64,000 nucleotides of DNA, taken from positions 806,001 through 870,000 of the forward strand of contig NZ_WJIE01000003.1 in assembly GCF_009649845.1 (NCBI RefSeq). The letters run 5' to 3'. The notes beneath the pieces are model-generated. The model saw only the letters and a list, made by a program, of their open reading frames with translations, did no database searches and had not been told where the DNA came from. Origin of the DNA: Polyangium spumosum (GTDB lineage Bacteria > Myxococcota_A > Polyangia > Polyangiales > Polyangiaceae). The position numbers and the translations under genes were made by a program. Positions 15,920 through 24,148 of this stretch are shown here, piece by piece; positions within the stretch are counted from its first letter, which is position 1, and each line of letters starts with the position of its first letter.

Positions 15920-17520
15920 TCGCCGAGGTAGAGCCGGAGCGATCGCGCCGCCGCGGGCCTGTCGAAGGGCACGCCCGCGAGCTCGCGCTGCGACATGCGC
16001 TCGAAGAGCTGGATCGAGAAATCGTAGAACGCCTCGCACTCGCGCGCGGCCACGCCGAGGCGCGCGGGGTCGAGCAGATCGGTGTCGCGCAGCGCCGCGA
16101 GCGTCGCGATGAGCTCGCGCGCGCGTGGATAATCGCCGAGCACCACGAGCGGATAGCCCATCGCGCGGAAGTAGCCGAGGAAGTCACGCACGAAGCCGAA
16201 GCTCTCGGGCACGCTCCATCGATCACTCGCCGGATCCGCGTGCCTGAGCTTGCTCGTGAACGCGCGCGTGATCTGCGCGAACATCCACACGTTCTGCCGC
16301 ACGCGCGCGATCGTCGCGCGCCGCACGCCGATGTCCTCGAAGACGCGACCCTCCTCCAGCGTCGCGCCGAGCGCGCGCCCGAGGAAGAGCACGCAGAGCT
16401 CGATCGCCGGCCGCAGGAGCGCGGTCGCGCTCTGGATCTTCGCGCGCAGCTCCGCCTCCGAGAGCTTCGCGTCCGCGGGCGGCAGCTCGTGCTCGAAGGT
16501 CCTCCGCAGCTCGACGCGCAGGCTCGCCGACACCGTCAAGAGCGCGTCCTTGATCGCCCCGAGCCTCTGCCCCTCCGCCACGAGGCTGTCGTGTCGCGCC
16601 GCGATGTCCGCCGCGCCGACGCGCGCGATCTCGCGGCCGAGGCCCTCCGCGAGCAGCTCGCCCGATCGCCTGCGCAGGTAGTTCGAGAGCGCGCGCCCGT
16701 CGCTGCGCAGCACCGCGAGCACGAGGTACGCGCGCCCTGCCACGCGACGGTCGGTGTGATCGAGCGCGATCGCGTCGAGCAGGCGCAGGTACCTGAGCAT
16801 GCGAAAGAGCGACAGGAACGTGAGCGCCACGAGCCTGTGCGGGTGCTCCCCCGCCACGTTCTGCATCAGCTCGAGCACCGACGGCGAGGCGATGCGATCG
16901 AACTCGGGCCGGAACTCGAGCGCCGAGAGCGGGTTGAAGAACGCGCTCTGCGTGATCTCGCGCATCGTGATCGAGAGGTGCGCGTAGAAGACGCGGTAGC
17001 TCACCTTCGGCAGGCGCAACATCGCCGTGCCCGTCTCGATCAGGTTCGTGAACGCCTGCCGCAAGAGGAACAGCGCTGCCTCGGGCGACTCCTGCGCCAT
17101 CGTCGCGTAGACGAGCCGCGTGCGCGAGTTGTCCTCGGGCAGGACGGTCTCGAGGTAACGCTGGAACACGAACGCGCGGTCCTTCTCGCCGAGCATCGTG
17201 CGCGCGAGCTGGACGACGCGCGCCATGCCCTCCTTCGCGTGCGCGAGCTGCTCGCGGAAGTCGTGGCTGACGATCATCTGCTTGCGACCCGAGCCCGGGT
17301 GGTTGCGCGGGTTCGCGAAACAAGCGAGCCCCTTCAGCAGGATCTCCAGCTCGAAGAGGATCTCGTCCTTCTGCTTCTCGGCGAGCTTCGAGAACCAGGC
17401 GTCGCGCGCCTCGCGTTGCTCGCGGCGCAGCCCGCGCGAGTCACGCAGGAGCTCGGCGTAGGCGTTGCGCGCGCCGCCCAGGCCCTGGCCGCGCGTGGGA
17501 GGGTTCGAATCGCTCGTCAA
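15916..17520 (-). CDS. Large helical protein of unknown function
   Basis: 534 aa, predicted soluble and almost entirely helical, with many Arg/Glu-rich amphipathic segments (EARDAWFSKLAEKQKDEILF, RQKQ-free leucine-rich runs such as LTFLSLFRMLRYLRLLDAI). No catalytic motif was seen. The best start is a TTG at 17520; the first internal Met is at about residue 82, and sequence before it looks coding. It starts 15 nt after the upstream lipoprotein gene on the same strand and is probably co-transcribed. I do not recognise it. Confidence 0.7.
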   Translation of the reverse strand: MTSDSNPPTRGQGLGGARNAYAELLRDSRGLRREQREARDAWFSKLAEKQKDEILFELEILLKGLACFANPRNHPGSGRKQMIVSHDFREQLAHAKEGMARVVQLARTMLGEKDRAFVFQRYLETVLPEDNSRTRLVYATMAQESPEAALFLLRQAFTNLIETGTAMLRLPKVSYRVFYAHLSITMREITQSAFFNPLSALEFRPEFDRIASPSVLELMQNVAGEHPHRLVALTFLSLFRMLRYLRLLDAIALDHTDRRVAGRAYLVLAVLRSDGRALSNYLRRRSGELLAEGLGREIARVGAADIAARHDSLVAEGQRLGAIKDALLTVSASLRVELRRTFEHELPPADAKLSEAELRAKIQSATALLRPAIELCVLFLGRALGATLEEGRVFEDIGVRRATIARVRQNVWMFAQITRAFTSKLRHADPASDRWSVPESFGFVRDFLGYFRAMGYPLVVLGDYPRARELIATLAALRDTDLLDPARLGVAARECEAFYDFSIQLFERMSQRELAGVPFDRPAAARSLRLYLGD

Positions 17521-17535
17521 AGGGTGGTCCGGCGC

Positions 17536-18177
17536 CTAGCGGCGCGCCTTGAACTCGAAGGGGTACGTGAAGATCGTGTCCTTGCCGCTCGGCGACGGCG
17601 GGTACGTCAAGCCCTTGGCGACGTCCTGCATGCAGCTCTCGATCTCGGGCGCCGTGGCGTCGCTCTTCTCGGGCTTGACCTTCGCTTCCTTGAGCCGACC
17701 GTCCGGCGCGAGCTCGAACGTGAAGGAGATCTTCACCTTCTGCCCCGGGTTGTCCTTCGCCCAGAGATCGAAGCAGCAGCGGAACGCGTCGCGCTTCGAC
17801 TTCACGAGGTCGCTCATCGGCTGGAAGCGATCACTCGCGCCCGCGTCGCCCGCGGTCTGCGCGTTGTTCATCACGACGCCGCTCGCCGGCGGCTCGTTCG
17901 TGAGCTCGGCGAGCATGTCCTTGCAGTCGGAGGCCTTCTCCGGCGCCTTGCGCGGCGCGGACGGAGGCGCCTGGGCCGCGGCGACCGCGCCTTGATCACC
18001 CGTCGGCGCCGCGGCCTTCTCGTCCTTCGGCGCGGCCTCTGCGCCGCTCGCCGGCTTGTCCGTCGAGGCTTCGGGGGCGCTCGCCTCCGGGGGTGATCCG
18101 CTCGCGCACGCCGAGAACAGCGCCGCGAAGGTGAGGCTCAACGTCGCGAAGAAGGAGGCTGTCGCGCAGGCTCGCAT
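17536..18177 (-). CDS. Lipoprotein with TonB/AgmX-like C-terminal domain
   Basis: 213 aa from the ATG at 18177, with AGGA 8 nt upstream; another ATG at 18186 overlaps that site. A lipoprotein signal ends in LFSACASG, followed by an Ala/Pro/Glu-rich spacer of about 70 residues. The C-terminal 110 residues (YRCCFD-like RDAFRCCFDLWAKDNPG, VKISFTFELAPDGRLKEAKV, EIESCMQDVAKGLTYPPS) match the TonB-C-like fold used in many myxobacterial AgmX/PglI-type proteins, with three conserved Cys. Its role may be in envelope complexes; the exact partner is unknown. Confidence 0.8.
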   Translation of the reverse strand: MRACATASFFATLSLTFAALFSACASGSPPEASAPEASTDKPASGAEAAPKDEKAAAPTGDQGAVAAAQAPPSAPRKAPEKASDCKDMLAELTNEPPASGVVMNNAQTAGDAGASDRFQPMSDLVKSKRDAFRCCFDLWAKDNPGQKVKISFTFELAPDGRLKEAKVKPEKSDATAPEIESCMQDVAKGLTYPPSPSGKDTIFTYPFEFKARR

Positions 18178-18252
18178 GACGGCCATCCTACTCGATCCAC
18201 TCTCGACGTGCGCGACCTCGCCTCGCGGCGCGCGCCGGGCCATCCTTCGGCC

Positions 18253-18714
18253 ATGCGTAGGCTCCCCGCCAGGCTGGCGCTTCTCGTGCTCCCGCTCGCA
18301 TTTGCCCTGCCAGCCGCGTGTGGCGACGGCTTCGACGTTCGTCCCTGCGGTGAGATCCCCGCCCAGGGTTGCCCCGTCGGCCGCGGCGGGACGTGCGACG
18401 ACCTCACCTGCGTGGCCCTCTACGATTGCGTGGACGGCGCCTGGCGCCTCGTCGAGCCCTGCCCCGGCGGCGGACAGGAGCCCGACGCCGGCGCCTCGCC
18501 GGATGGTTGCGCCAAACCTGTCATCGACCGTACCGGCGAGGCCACGGGCTGCATGCCGGACCTGCAGAACCCGGACTGCCCCGCGGTCGCGGCCGAGCAG
18601 TGCTTCGAAACCGTTTGCCTCACCGATTGCATCGATTTTTTCATTTGCACGGTAGATGGCTGGAACCTCGTGGCATACTGCAATGAAGAAGGGGCGCTGG
18701 TACTGACCCAGTGA
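18253..18714 (+). CDS. Cys-rich lipoprotein
   Basis: About 153 aa with a lipoprotein signal ending in LPAACGDG. The mature protein has 14 or so Cys residues in small clusters (CGEIPAQGC, CDDLTC, CVALYDC, CMPDLQNPDC, CFETVCLTDC), implying a disulfide-rich extracytoplasmic protein. It recalls the tags-and-Cys lipoproteins frequent in Polyangiales but has no named domain. A GTGA overlap with the next gene means the two are translated together. It is divergent from the TonB-C-like lipoprotein. Confidence 0.75.
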   Translation: MRRLPARLALLVLPLAFALPAACGDGFDVRPCGEIPAQGCPVGRGGTCDDLTCVALYDCVDGAWRLVEPCPGGGQEPDAGASPDGCAKPVIDRTGEATGCMPDLQNPDCPAVAAEQCFETVCLTDCIDFFICTVDGWNLVAYCNEEGALVLTQ

Positions 18715-19181
18715 GGCGACGAGGTCTGCATCGAGACCTGGGAGCCGCGGCGCTTTTCGCGATGGCGATGGCGCTCGTGGGCTGCCCGGATGAACGCGCG
18801 ACGGTCGAGGTCACCGCCGAAGCCGCGGCGAACGTCGCGCGCGCGCCGACCCCGAACATGATCGTCGAGGTGGGCTCGGTGCGCTCGGAGGCGGCGATCG
18901 ACGCGGAGGCGGTGCGCGCCGTGCTGCGTGACGCCGAGCCCGCCTTCTTCACCTGCCTCGACCCCGACGCGTCGACGGGCGTGATCGCGCTGAAGCTCGG
19001 CATCGAGGAGGACGGCGCGACGCTCGACGTCGCCTCGTTGCCCGCGACGACCTACGGCACCGACGACGCGCGCGCGTGCTTCGAACGCATCGTGGCGGCG
19101 CTCCGGTTCCCGACGACCGACTCACGCGAGCGCTTCGAGCTCACGCTCTCGCTCGAAGTGCGCCCGCGCCACGAGCTTTGA
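18711..19181 (+). CDS. Lipoprotein with TonB-C/AgmX-like fold
   Basis: 156 aa from a GTG that overlaps the preceding stop (GTGA). The lipoprotein signal ends in MALVGCPD. The rest (RAVLRDAEPAFFTCLDPDA, IALKLGIEEDGATLDVASLP, ARACFERIVAALRFPTTDSR) has the same order of helix, strands and Cys as the TonB-C-like domain of the lipoprotein at 17536-18177, so the two are probably distant paralogs. Function unknown. Confidence 0.75.
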   Translation: MRRRGLHRDLGAAALFAMAMALVGCPDERATVEVTAEAAANVARAPTPNMIVEVGSVRSEAAIDAEAVRAVLRDAEPAFFTCLDPDASTGVIALKLGIEEDGATLDVASLPATTYGTDDARACFERIVAALRFPTTDSRERFELTLSLEVRPRHEL

Positions 19182-19190
19182 GCCGCGAGC

Positions 19191-19919
19191 TCAAGCGGAT
19201 TTGAGGAACGGCTCCCACTCCTTGAACGGCTGCGGCCTGCCGAGCAGGAGGAGCATCGAGGCCGACCAGCGTGGCGCCGTGGGCGCGCGCAGGAGGCGCA
19301 TGCTGGCCTCCTCGGGCGTGCGCCGGCCCTTGCGCAGGTTGCAGGGCCGACACGCGGTGACGAGGTTCTCCCACGAGTCGACGCCGCCGCGGGATCGCGG
19401 AACGACGTGGTCGATGTTGAGGTCACGCACCGGCGGACGCTTCGAGCAGTACTGACACTGGTGCGCGTCGCGCAGCATCACGTTGCGGCGCGAGAGGCGC
19501 ACCGTCGGGCGACGCACGCGCTCGTAGCGGCGCAGGTGCAGGACACGAGGCACGCGCAGCGAGCCGCCCACGATGGGAAGGCCGTCGTCGGAGTCGCGAA
19601 CGGGCAAGCGGCGCCAGGAGAGGAAATCGTGGACGTCGCCCGCCTCGTCGAGGGCGTGCGCCGCGCCGCCGAAGAGCAGCAGGAATGCGCGGCGCGCGGT
19701 CGTGACCTGTACGGGATGGAAATGCCGGTTCAGCGCGAGGACCGGTAACGTCAGGGGATCTCGGCTCCGGACGTGCAAGCTCGCGTGGGCGAGGTCGTCG
19801 TCGATCTCGAACGAGCCGTCGAGCTCGTCGAGCCCGGACGCCACGTCGGCGTCCCCCTCATCCGCGGGGCTCGTGATGAGCGAGTCCCCCAATCGCTTGG
19901 AGAGCTCAGTCCTTGGCAC
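19191..19919 (-). CDS. HNH endonuclease family protein
   Basis: 242 aa from a GTG start. The C-terminal half holds a complete HNH nuclease fold: CQYCSKRPP zinc knuckle, LNIDHVVPRSRGG (catalytic DH), WENLVTACRPCNLRKG with the Asn and second CxxC. The N-terminal half (LTLPVLALNRHFHPVQVTT, ARRAFLLLFGGAAHAL) matches the widespread housekeeping-type HNH family seen next to ordinary genes rather than phage homing nucleases. Its natural role is not established. No neighbouring methylase or immunity gene was seen. Confidence 0.88.
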   Translation of the reverse strand: MPRTELSKRLGDSLITSPADEGDADVASGLDELDGSFEIDDDLAHASLHVRSRDPLTLPVLALNRHFHPVQVTTARRAFLLLFGGAAHALDEAGDVHDFLSWRRLPVRDSDDGLPIVGGSLRVPRVLHLRRYERVRRPTVRLSRRNVMLRDAHQCQYCSKRPPVRDLNIDHVVPRSRGGVDSWENLVTACRPCNLRKGRRTPEEASMRLLRAPTAPRWSASMLLLLGRPQPFKEWEPFLKSA

Positions 19920-20029
19920 GGGCAGAATGTAGCAACAAATGGCCCGGCCTGGCGGCCCCCCGCGCGAAAAAAAGTGAGCGGACGACCGCGGGTCTTTGCC
20001 CCGGGCTCTCCATCGCTTACAGCCTCCGC

Positions 20030-20896
20030 ATGTTCAAAGAGCGATGCTTGCAAGGCAGGACCGCGATCGTGACCGGCGGCGGCACGGGCCTCGGGCTGTC
20101 CATGGCGCTGAAGCTCGCCGACCTCGGCGCGAACCTCGTGCTCACGAGCCGCGACCCCGGGCACATCGAACCCGCATGCGAGAAGATCCGCGAGCGCGGC
20201 GCAAAGGCCCTCGCGGTGCGCTGCGACGTGCGGCACTTCCCCGAGGTCGAGGCCATGGTCGCCGAGGCCGAGCGCGCGTTCGGCTCGATCGACGTCCTCA
20301 TCAACAACGCCGCCGGCAACTTCCTCTGCCCCACGGAAGATTTGAGCCCCAACGGGTTCAACGCGATCGTCTCCATCGTGCTGAACGGCACCTTCCACGC
20401 GACGCTCGCCGCGGGCAGGCGCATGATCGCGGCCGGCAAGGGCGGCGTGATCCTGAACATGCTGGCCACGTACGCCTGGACGGGCTCGGGCTTCGTGATC
20501 CCGAGCGCGTCGGCGAAGGCGGGCGTGATGGCGATGACGCGCTCGCTCGCCGTCGAGTGGGCGAAATACAAGATCCGCGTGAACGGCGTCGCGCCCGGCC
20601 CCTTCCCCACGGAGGGCGCGTGGAAGGCGCTCGTGCCGGAAGGCATGGAGGGCTTCGGCAAGAGCAAGATCCCGCTCGGCCGCTTCGGCGAACACGAGGA
20701 GCTCGCGAACCTCGCGGCATTCCTGGTGAGCGACTATTCGGCGTACATCACGGGCGACGTGATCACGATCGACGGCGGCGCCTGGCTTTCCGAAGGCGGC
20801 ACGTTCAACCAGATCGCCATGATGGAACCCGACACCATCAAGCCCCTCATCACGATGATGCGCGGCGCCGGCGCAAAGCCCAAGACGAGCGGCTGA
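20030..20896 (+). CDS. SDR oxidoreductase of the 2,4-dienoyl-CoA reductase type
   Basis: 288 aa. A Rossmann NAD(P)-binding motif lies at residues 14-21 (TGGGTGLG), with INNAAGNF at 91-98. The active-site region ATYAWTGSGFVIPSASAKAG places Tyr148, Ser161 and Lys163 as in mitochondrial DECR1, where Tyr and Lys are 15 residues apart instead of the usual YxxxK. The end (LGRFGEHEELANLAAFLVSD) matches that family too. The likely reaction is NADPH-dependent reduction of 2,4-dienoyl-CoA during breakdown of unsaturated fatty acids. Its stop overlaps the next start (TGATG), so they are co-translated. Confidence 0.87.
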   Translation: MFKERCLQGRTAIVTGGGTGLGLSMALKLADLGANLVLTSRDPGHIEPACEKIRERGAKALAVRCDVRHFPEVEAMVAEAERAFGSIDVLINNAAGNFLCPTEDLSPNGFNAIVSIVLNGTFHATLAAGRRMIAAGKGGVILNMLATYAWTGSGFVIPSASAKAGVMAMTRSLAVEWAKYKIRVNGVAPGPFPTEGAWKALVPEGMEGFGKSKIPLGRFGEHEELANLAAFLVSDYSAYITGDVITIDGGAWLSEGGTFNQIAMMEPDTIKPLITMMRGAGAKPKTSG

Positions 20897-21783
20897 TGTC
20901 GAAGCGGCGCAAGGCCGAGATCGAGCGACAGAAGCACCCCGCGGACGCCGCCGGGCCGCCGCCGGGTTCGCCGTGGGACGACCCCATCGACGAGGCGCCG
21001 CTCGTCTTTCTGGACCTCGAGATGACGGGGCTGCGGCCCGCGTCCGATCGCGTGATCGAGCTCTGCGCCGAGCGCGTCCGCGGCGACCGCGTCGAGGCCT
21101 CGCTCACGACGCTCGTGCGCCCCGACGACGGCGCCTTCGGCAACGCCCACGTCCACGGCATCCAGCCCGAGGACCTCGCGCACGCGCCGACGTTCGCCGA
21201 GATCACCGACGAGCTGCTCGCCGTGTGTGACGGTGGCATCCTCGTCGCGCACGCGGCCTCGTGGGACGTGACGTTCCTCGAGGCCGAGCTCTCGCGGGTG
21301 AAGAGGCCCGAGCGGTTCCCGTTTTTCCTCGATACCCTCATCCTGTCGCGTCGCGCCTTCGCGCTGCCGACGCACGCGCTCGGATCCCTCTGCGCCTCGC
21401 TCGGCGTCGCGCAGTCCCGCGCTCACCGGGCCGAGGACGACGTGCACGTGCTGCGCGAGATCTGGAAGAAGATACGCGAGGTGCTCGCGCCAAACACGCC
21501 GCGGGACCTCTGGCACGTCCGCATCGGGCAGCGGCACGCGCGCCCGGCCATCGTGGCGGCGGCCGTCGCTGCGGCCGAGATCGGGCGGCCCGTGCGTCTG
21601 CGTTACCGCCCTGCCCATCGCGGCCCCGAAGACCTCGAGTTCTGCGTGACGGGCGTACGAACGGACCTCGACCCTCCGCGGGTTCTCGGCTATCTGCTTC
21701 CCTCGCGCAGCCGCCGGGAGCTGCGGGCCGATCGGATCCTTTTGATCGAGGCTCCCCCGGGCAGCGGCGAAGCGGGAAAGTAG
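20896..21783 (+). CDS. DnaQ-like 3'-5' exonuclease fused to a WYL-like domain
   Basis: 295 aa. Residues about 35-195 are a DEDDh exonuclease: FLDLEMTGL (D40, E42), AHAASWDVTFL (D124) and HRAEDD (H177, D182). Residues about 219-286 (GRPVRLRYRPAHRGPEDLEF, LGYLLPSRSRRELRADRILL) follow the WYL-domain pattern, a ligand- or nucleic-acid-binding module usually found in regulators. It may trim single-stranded 3' ends under control of that module (inference). It overlaps the dienoyl-CoA reductase gene by one base, which need not mean a shared pathway. Confidence 0.8.
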   Translation: MSKRRKAEIERQKHPADAAGPPPGSPWDDPIDEAPLVFLDLEMTGLRPASDRVIELCAERVRGDRVEASLTTLVRPDDGAFGNAHVHGIQPEDLAHAPTFAEITDELLAVCDGGILVAHAASWDVTFLEAELSRVKRPERFPFFLDTLILSRRAFALPTHALGSLCASLGVAQSRAHRAEDDVHVLREIWKKIREVLAPNTPRDLWHVRIGQRHARPAIVAAAVAAAEIGRPVRLRYRPAHRGPEDLEFCVTGVRTDLDPPRVLGYLLPSRSRRELRADRILLIEAPPGSGEAGK

Positions 21784-21808
21784 AAGCGAAACGTCCGTGC
21801 GAAGCAGT

Positions 21809-23242
21809 ATGTCTCGACGAGATCCCGAAAGGCCCCTGAGCCGCTTCTCCCTCCTCGGCGCGGCAGCCCTCGCGCTGCTGCTCGCGGGTTGCCCCTCGGC
21901 GGGCACGCTGCAGAACGCGCGCCCCGCGACGGCCGAGAAGTGGTTCCAGCGCGCGCAGCAGGACTTCAACGTCGCCGACATCAACGAGGCGCGTGACTCC
22001 GTCAAGCGCGCGCTCGCGATCGTCCCCGACGACCCCGAGGTCCGCAAGCTCGCGGCCCGCATCGCGCTCGCGCAGCTCGATTACGCCGAGACGCTCCGCC
22101 TGCTGAAGGGCCTCAAGGGCTCGGAGGTCGCGGGCCTGCGGGGCCGCGCGCTCTGGTACAACGGCGACCTCGAGGCCGCCGCCGATCAGCTCGACGCGAT
22201 GCTGAACGACCCCGACGTCGTCGACGAGTGGGCCAAGGGGATCACGAAGCTCGCGCGTCGCGGCCAGGGTCGCACGCCCTTCGCGCTCTCGGGCGCGTTG
22301 CTCGCGGCGGTCGAGCTGCCGCACGTCAGCCCCCTCGCGCCCTTCTTCGTGGTGCCCGTCGAGATCGACGGCGAGAGCGCGCTCGCGATGATCTCCACCG
22401 GCAACGCCGAGGTCGTGCTCGACAGCGCGACGCGCCCCGAGCCGAGCTGGATCTCGCTCCGCTTCGGCAAGAAGCTCGAGGTGCACGACGTCCCTGCGCT
22501 CACGCAGGACCTCTCGGGCCTCACGAAGCAGATGGGCGCGCCGATCAAGGCGCTGCTCGGCGTGAACCTGCTCCGCCACCTGCACGCGACGATCGACTAC
22601 GAGGGCCACCAGTTCGTGGCGCGCACCTTCTCGCCGCCTCCGCCGCCCGACGCGACACGCGTCGACCTCTCGTACATCCGCGGCGGCGGCATGATCCTGC
22701 GTGGCCGGTTCGGCGGCGAGCGCGGCGAGCCCGTGAGCTTGCTGCTCGACACGTCGATGACCTTCCCGCTCGCGCTCGACGAGGGCGGCTGGAAGAAGGC
22801 CGGCTCGTTGACGAAGGACCTCAAGATCGTGGCCGAGGATCCGGAGGGCAAGCTGCGCGAGGGCGTGGTCCCGATGGTGCGCCTCGGCGCCTTCGACGTT
22901 CCCAAGGTGCCCGGCGTGTTCGGCACGCCGGTCGCGCAGATCGAGAAGCAGATCTCGCTCGACATCGACGGCGTGCTCGGCACGGGCCTGCTCGCGCCGT
23001 TCCGCGTGACGTTTGGCGATCAGGGCCGGCACATGTGGCTCGAGGACACGACGGCGATGCTCCAGCGCATCATGTCCCAGGGCTCGAGCGGCGACGGCCT
23101 CCCCGCGGATCCGATGCCTGGCATGCCGGATCCGATGTCGCCCTTCGGCCCGCAGCCGGGGCTCGGCGGGCCTGGGCTCGCGCCGCCGGGTGGAGGAGCT
23201 CCCGCGGGCAACACGCCGCCGAAGAAGGCCCCGGAGCGCTGA
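21809..23242 (+). CDS. Lipoprotein with TPR segment and two retropepsin-like domains
   Basis: About 477 aa. The lipoprotein signal ends in LLLAGCPS. A short TPR-like segment follows (WFQRAQQDFNVADINEARDS). Two similar halves come next, each with a strand-loop motif and a closing hydrophobic motif: ALAMISTGNAEVVLDS with LLGVNLLRHLHATIDY, and VSLLLDTSMTFPLALD with VLGTGLLAPFRVTFGD. These match the lobes of pepsin/retropepsin-type aspartyl proteases, but lobe 1 has Ser in place of the catalytic Asp and lobe 2 reads DTS rather than DTG. It is probably not an active protease. The tail is Pro/Gly-rich. Confidence 0.75.
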   Translation: MSRRDPERPLSRFSLLGAAALALLLAGCPSAGTLQNARPATAEKWFQRAQQDFNVADINEARDSVKRALAIVPDDPEVRKLAARIALAQLDYAETLRLLKGLKGSEVAGLRGRALWYNGDLEAAADQLDAMLNDPDVVDEWAKGITKLARRGQGRTPFALSGALLAAVELPHVSPLAPFFVVPVEIDGESALAMISTGNAEVVLDSATRPEPSWISLRFGKKLEVHDVPALTQDLSGLTKQMGAPIKALLGVNLLRHLHATIDYEGHQFVARTFSPPPPPDATRVDLSYIRGGGMILRGRFGGERGEPVSLLLDTSMTFPLALDEGGWKKAGSLTKDLKIVAEDPEGKLREGVVPMVRLGAFDVPKVPGVFGTPVAQIEKQISLDIDGVLGTGLLAPFRVTFGDQGRHMWLEDTTAMLQRIMSQGSSGDGLPADPMPGMPDPMSPFGPQPGLGGPGLAPPGGGAPAGNTPPKKAPER

Positions 23243-23245
23243 GCC

Positions 23246-23734
23246 ATGCCGAGCCCGATCGCCGTCTACGCTGGTAGCTTCGATCCGCCGACGCTCGGCC
23301 ACCTCGACTTGATGGAGCGCGCGGCGAAGCTCTTCGACCGCGTGATCATCGCGGTCGGCCGCCACCCGACGCGAAACCCTCTCTTCACCTTCGACGAGCG
23401 CCTCGCGCTGCTCGCCGAGGTGACGAAGGGCATCCCGAACCTCACGGTCGACTCGTTCGAGGGCCTGCTCTACCAGTATTGCGAGAAGGCTGGCGCGCGC
23501 GTGATCGTGAGGGGCCTGCGGGCCGCGACCGATTTCGAGTACGAGCTGCAGATCGCGCACGCGAACGCCGACATGGCGCCGCACATCGACACGGTCTTCC
23601 TGCCGACGCGCACGAATTACGGCTTCGTGTCGGCCTCGCTCGTGCGTGAAATCGCGAGCCACGGCGGCGACGTGAGCCATTACGCGCCGCCCGCGGTGAG
23701 CAAGGCGCTCGAGAAAAAATTCGGCCGCGGCTAG
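23246..23734 (+). CDS. coaD: Phosphopantetheine adenylyltransferase
   Basis: 162 aa, normal for CoaD, which transfers AMP to 4'-phosphopantetheine in coenzyme A synthesis. The nucleotidyltransferase motif TLGH lies at residues 16-19 within AVYAGSFDPPTLGH. RGLRAATDFEYELQIAHAN and the ATP-binding NYGFVSASLVREIASHGGD are also typical. It starts 3 nt after the retropepsin-like lipoprotein gene, so it is likely expressed with it. The usual partner rsmD is not adjacent. Confidence 0.96.
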   Translation: MPSPIAVYAGSFDPPTLGHLDLMERAAKLFDRVIIAVGRHPTRNPLFTFDERLALLAEVTKGIPNLTVDSFEGLLYQYCEKAGARVIVRGLRAATDFEYELQIAHANADMAPHIDTVFLPTRTNYGFVSASLVREIASHGGDVSHYAPPAVSKALEKKFGRG

Positions 23735-24108
23735 CTCCCCTCCTCACCCCTCTCCCGGGACGGGAGAGGGGCGGGGGTGAGGGTGAGCAACGTTCGCACC
23801 ACGTACGGCACCGACGCGACCCCGGCGAGCTCGGCGAGCGCGTAGGCGATGTGCTCGCGGCTCGCGTGCGGCGGGATGCCCACGCTCGCGACGCGGTAGC
23901 CCTTCCTGGACACGTCCTCGACCGCCTCCACCTGCATGGTCGAGACGGCCTGGTAGAGGGCGATCCGGAGCCGCTTCGGCCGCAGCACGTCGAGCGCGCG
24001 CAGGGCGAAGCCGATGCGGTCGAACTCCTCCGGGTCGTGGTACTCGACGATGCGCCGCGGATCGGTCTGCTCGAAGCGGGCGTCCTGGAGCGTGGCGCGC
24101 GAACGCAT
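23731..24108 (-). CDS. Small protein of unknown function with a REP-derived C-terminus
   Basis: 125 aa. The first 105 residues (RIVEYHDPEEFDRIGFALRA, VSRKGYRVASVGIPPHA) look like a folded alpha/beta protein that I do not recognise. The last residues, LTPAPLPSRERGEEGS, are encoded by a palindromic repeat (23741-23783) and appear to be an accretion: the original stop was probably lost when the repeat inserted. The gene is convergent with coaD and its end overlaps the coaD stop by 4 bp. Confidence 0.65.
   Translation of the reverse strand: MRSRATLQDARFEQTDPRRIVEYHDPEEFDRIGFALRALDVLRPKRLRIALYQAVSTMQVEAVEDVSRKGYRVASVGIPPHASREHIAYALAELAGVASVPYVVRTLLTLTPAPLPSRERGEEGS
23741..23783. repeat. REP-like palindromic element
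   Basis: CCCCTCTCCCG (23747-23757) pairs perfectly with CGGGAGAGGGG (23761-23771) across a GGA loop, and outer CCTCA/TGAGG arms extend it. The sequence is of the type that reads LTPALSRERG-like in translation and is scattered widely through many bacterial genomes. It overlaps the 3' end of the gene at 23731-24108 and could also terminate coaD. Confidence 0.8.
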
Positions 24109-24148
24109 GGTCGAAGCGTAGCCCGGACCTTCCGGCCTGGATAGCCCG

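Noticed and set aside
14851-18096. 1081-codon + strand open frame across the MFS, helical-protein and lipoprotein genes
   Set aside because: Low-complexity Arg/Ala/Glu sequence spanning three real genes on two strands, with no motif.
19191-19919. HNH protein as part of a restriction or homing system
   Set aside because: No methylase, recombinase or intron signs nearby, and the family is a common housekeeping-type HNH.
21338-23680. 780-codon - strand open frame opposite the exonuclease, retropepsin-like and coaD genes
   Set aside because: Arg/Glu/Ala/His-rich mirror of well-defined + strand proteins.
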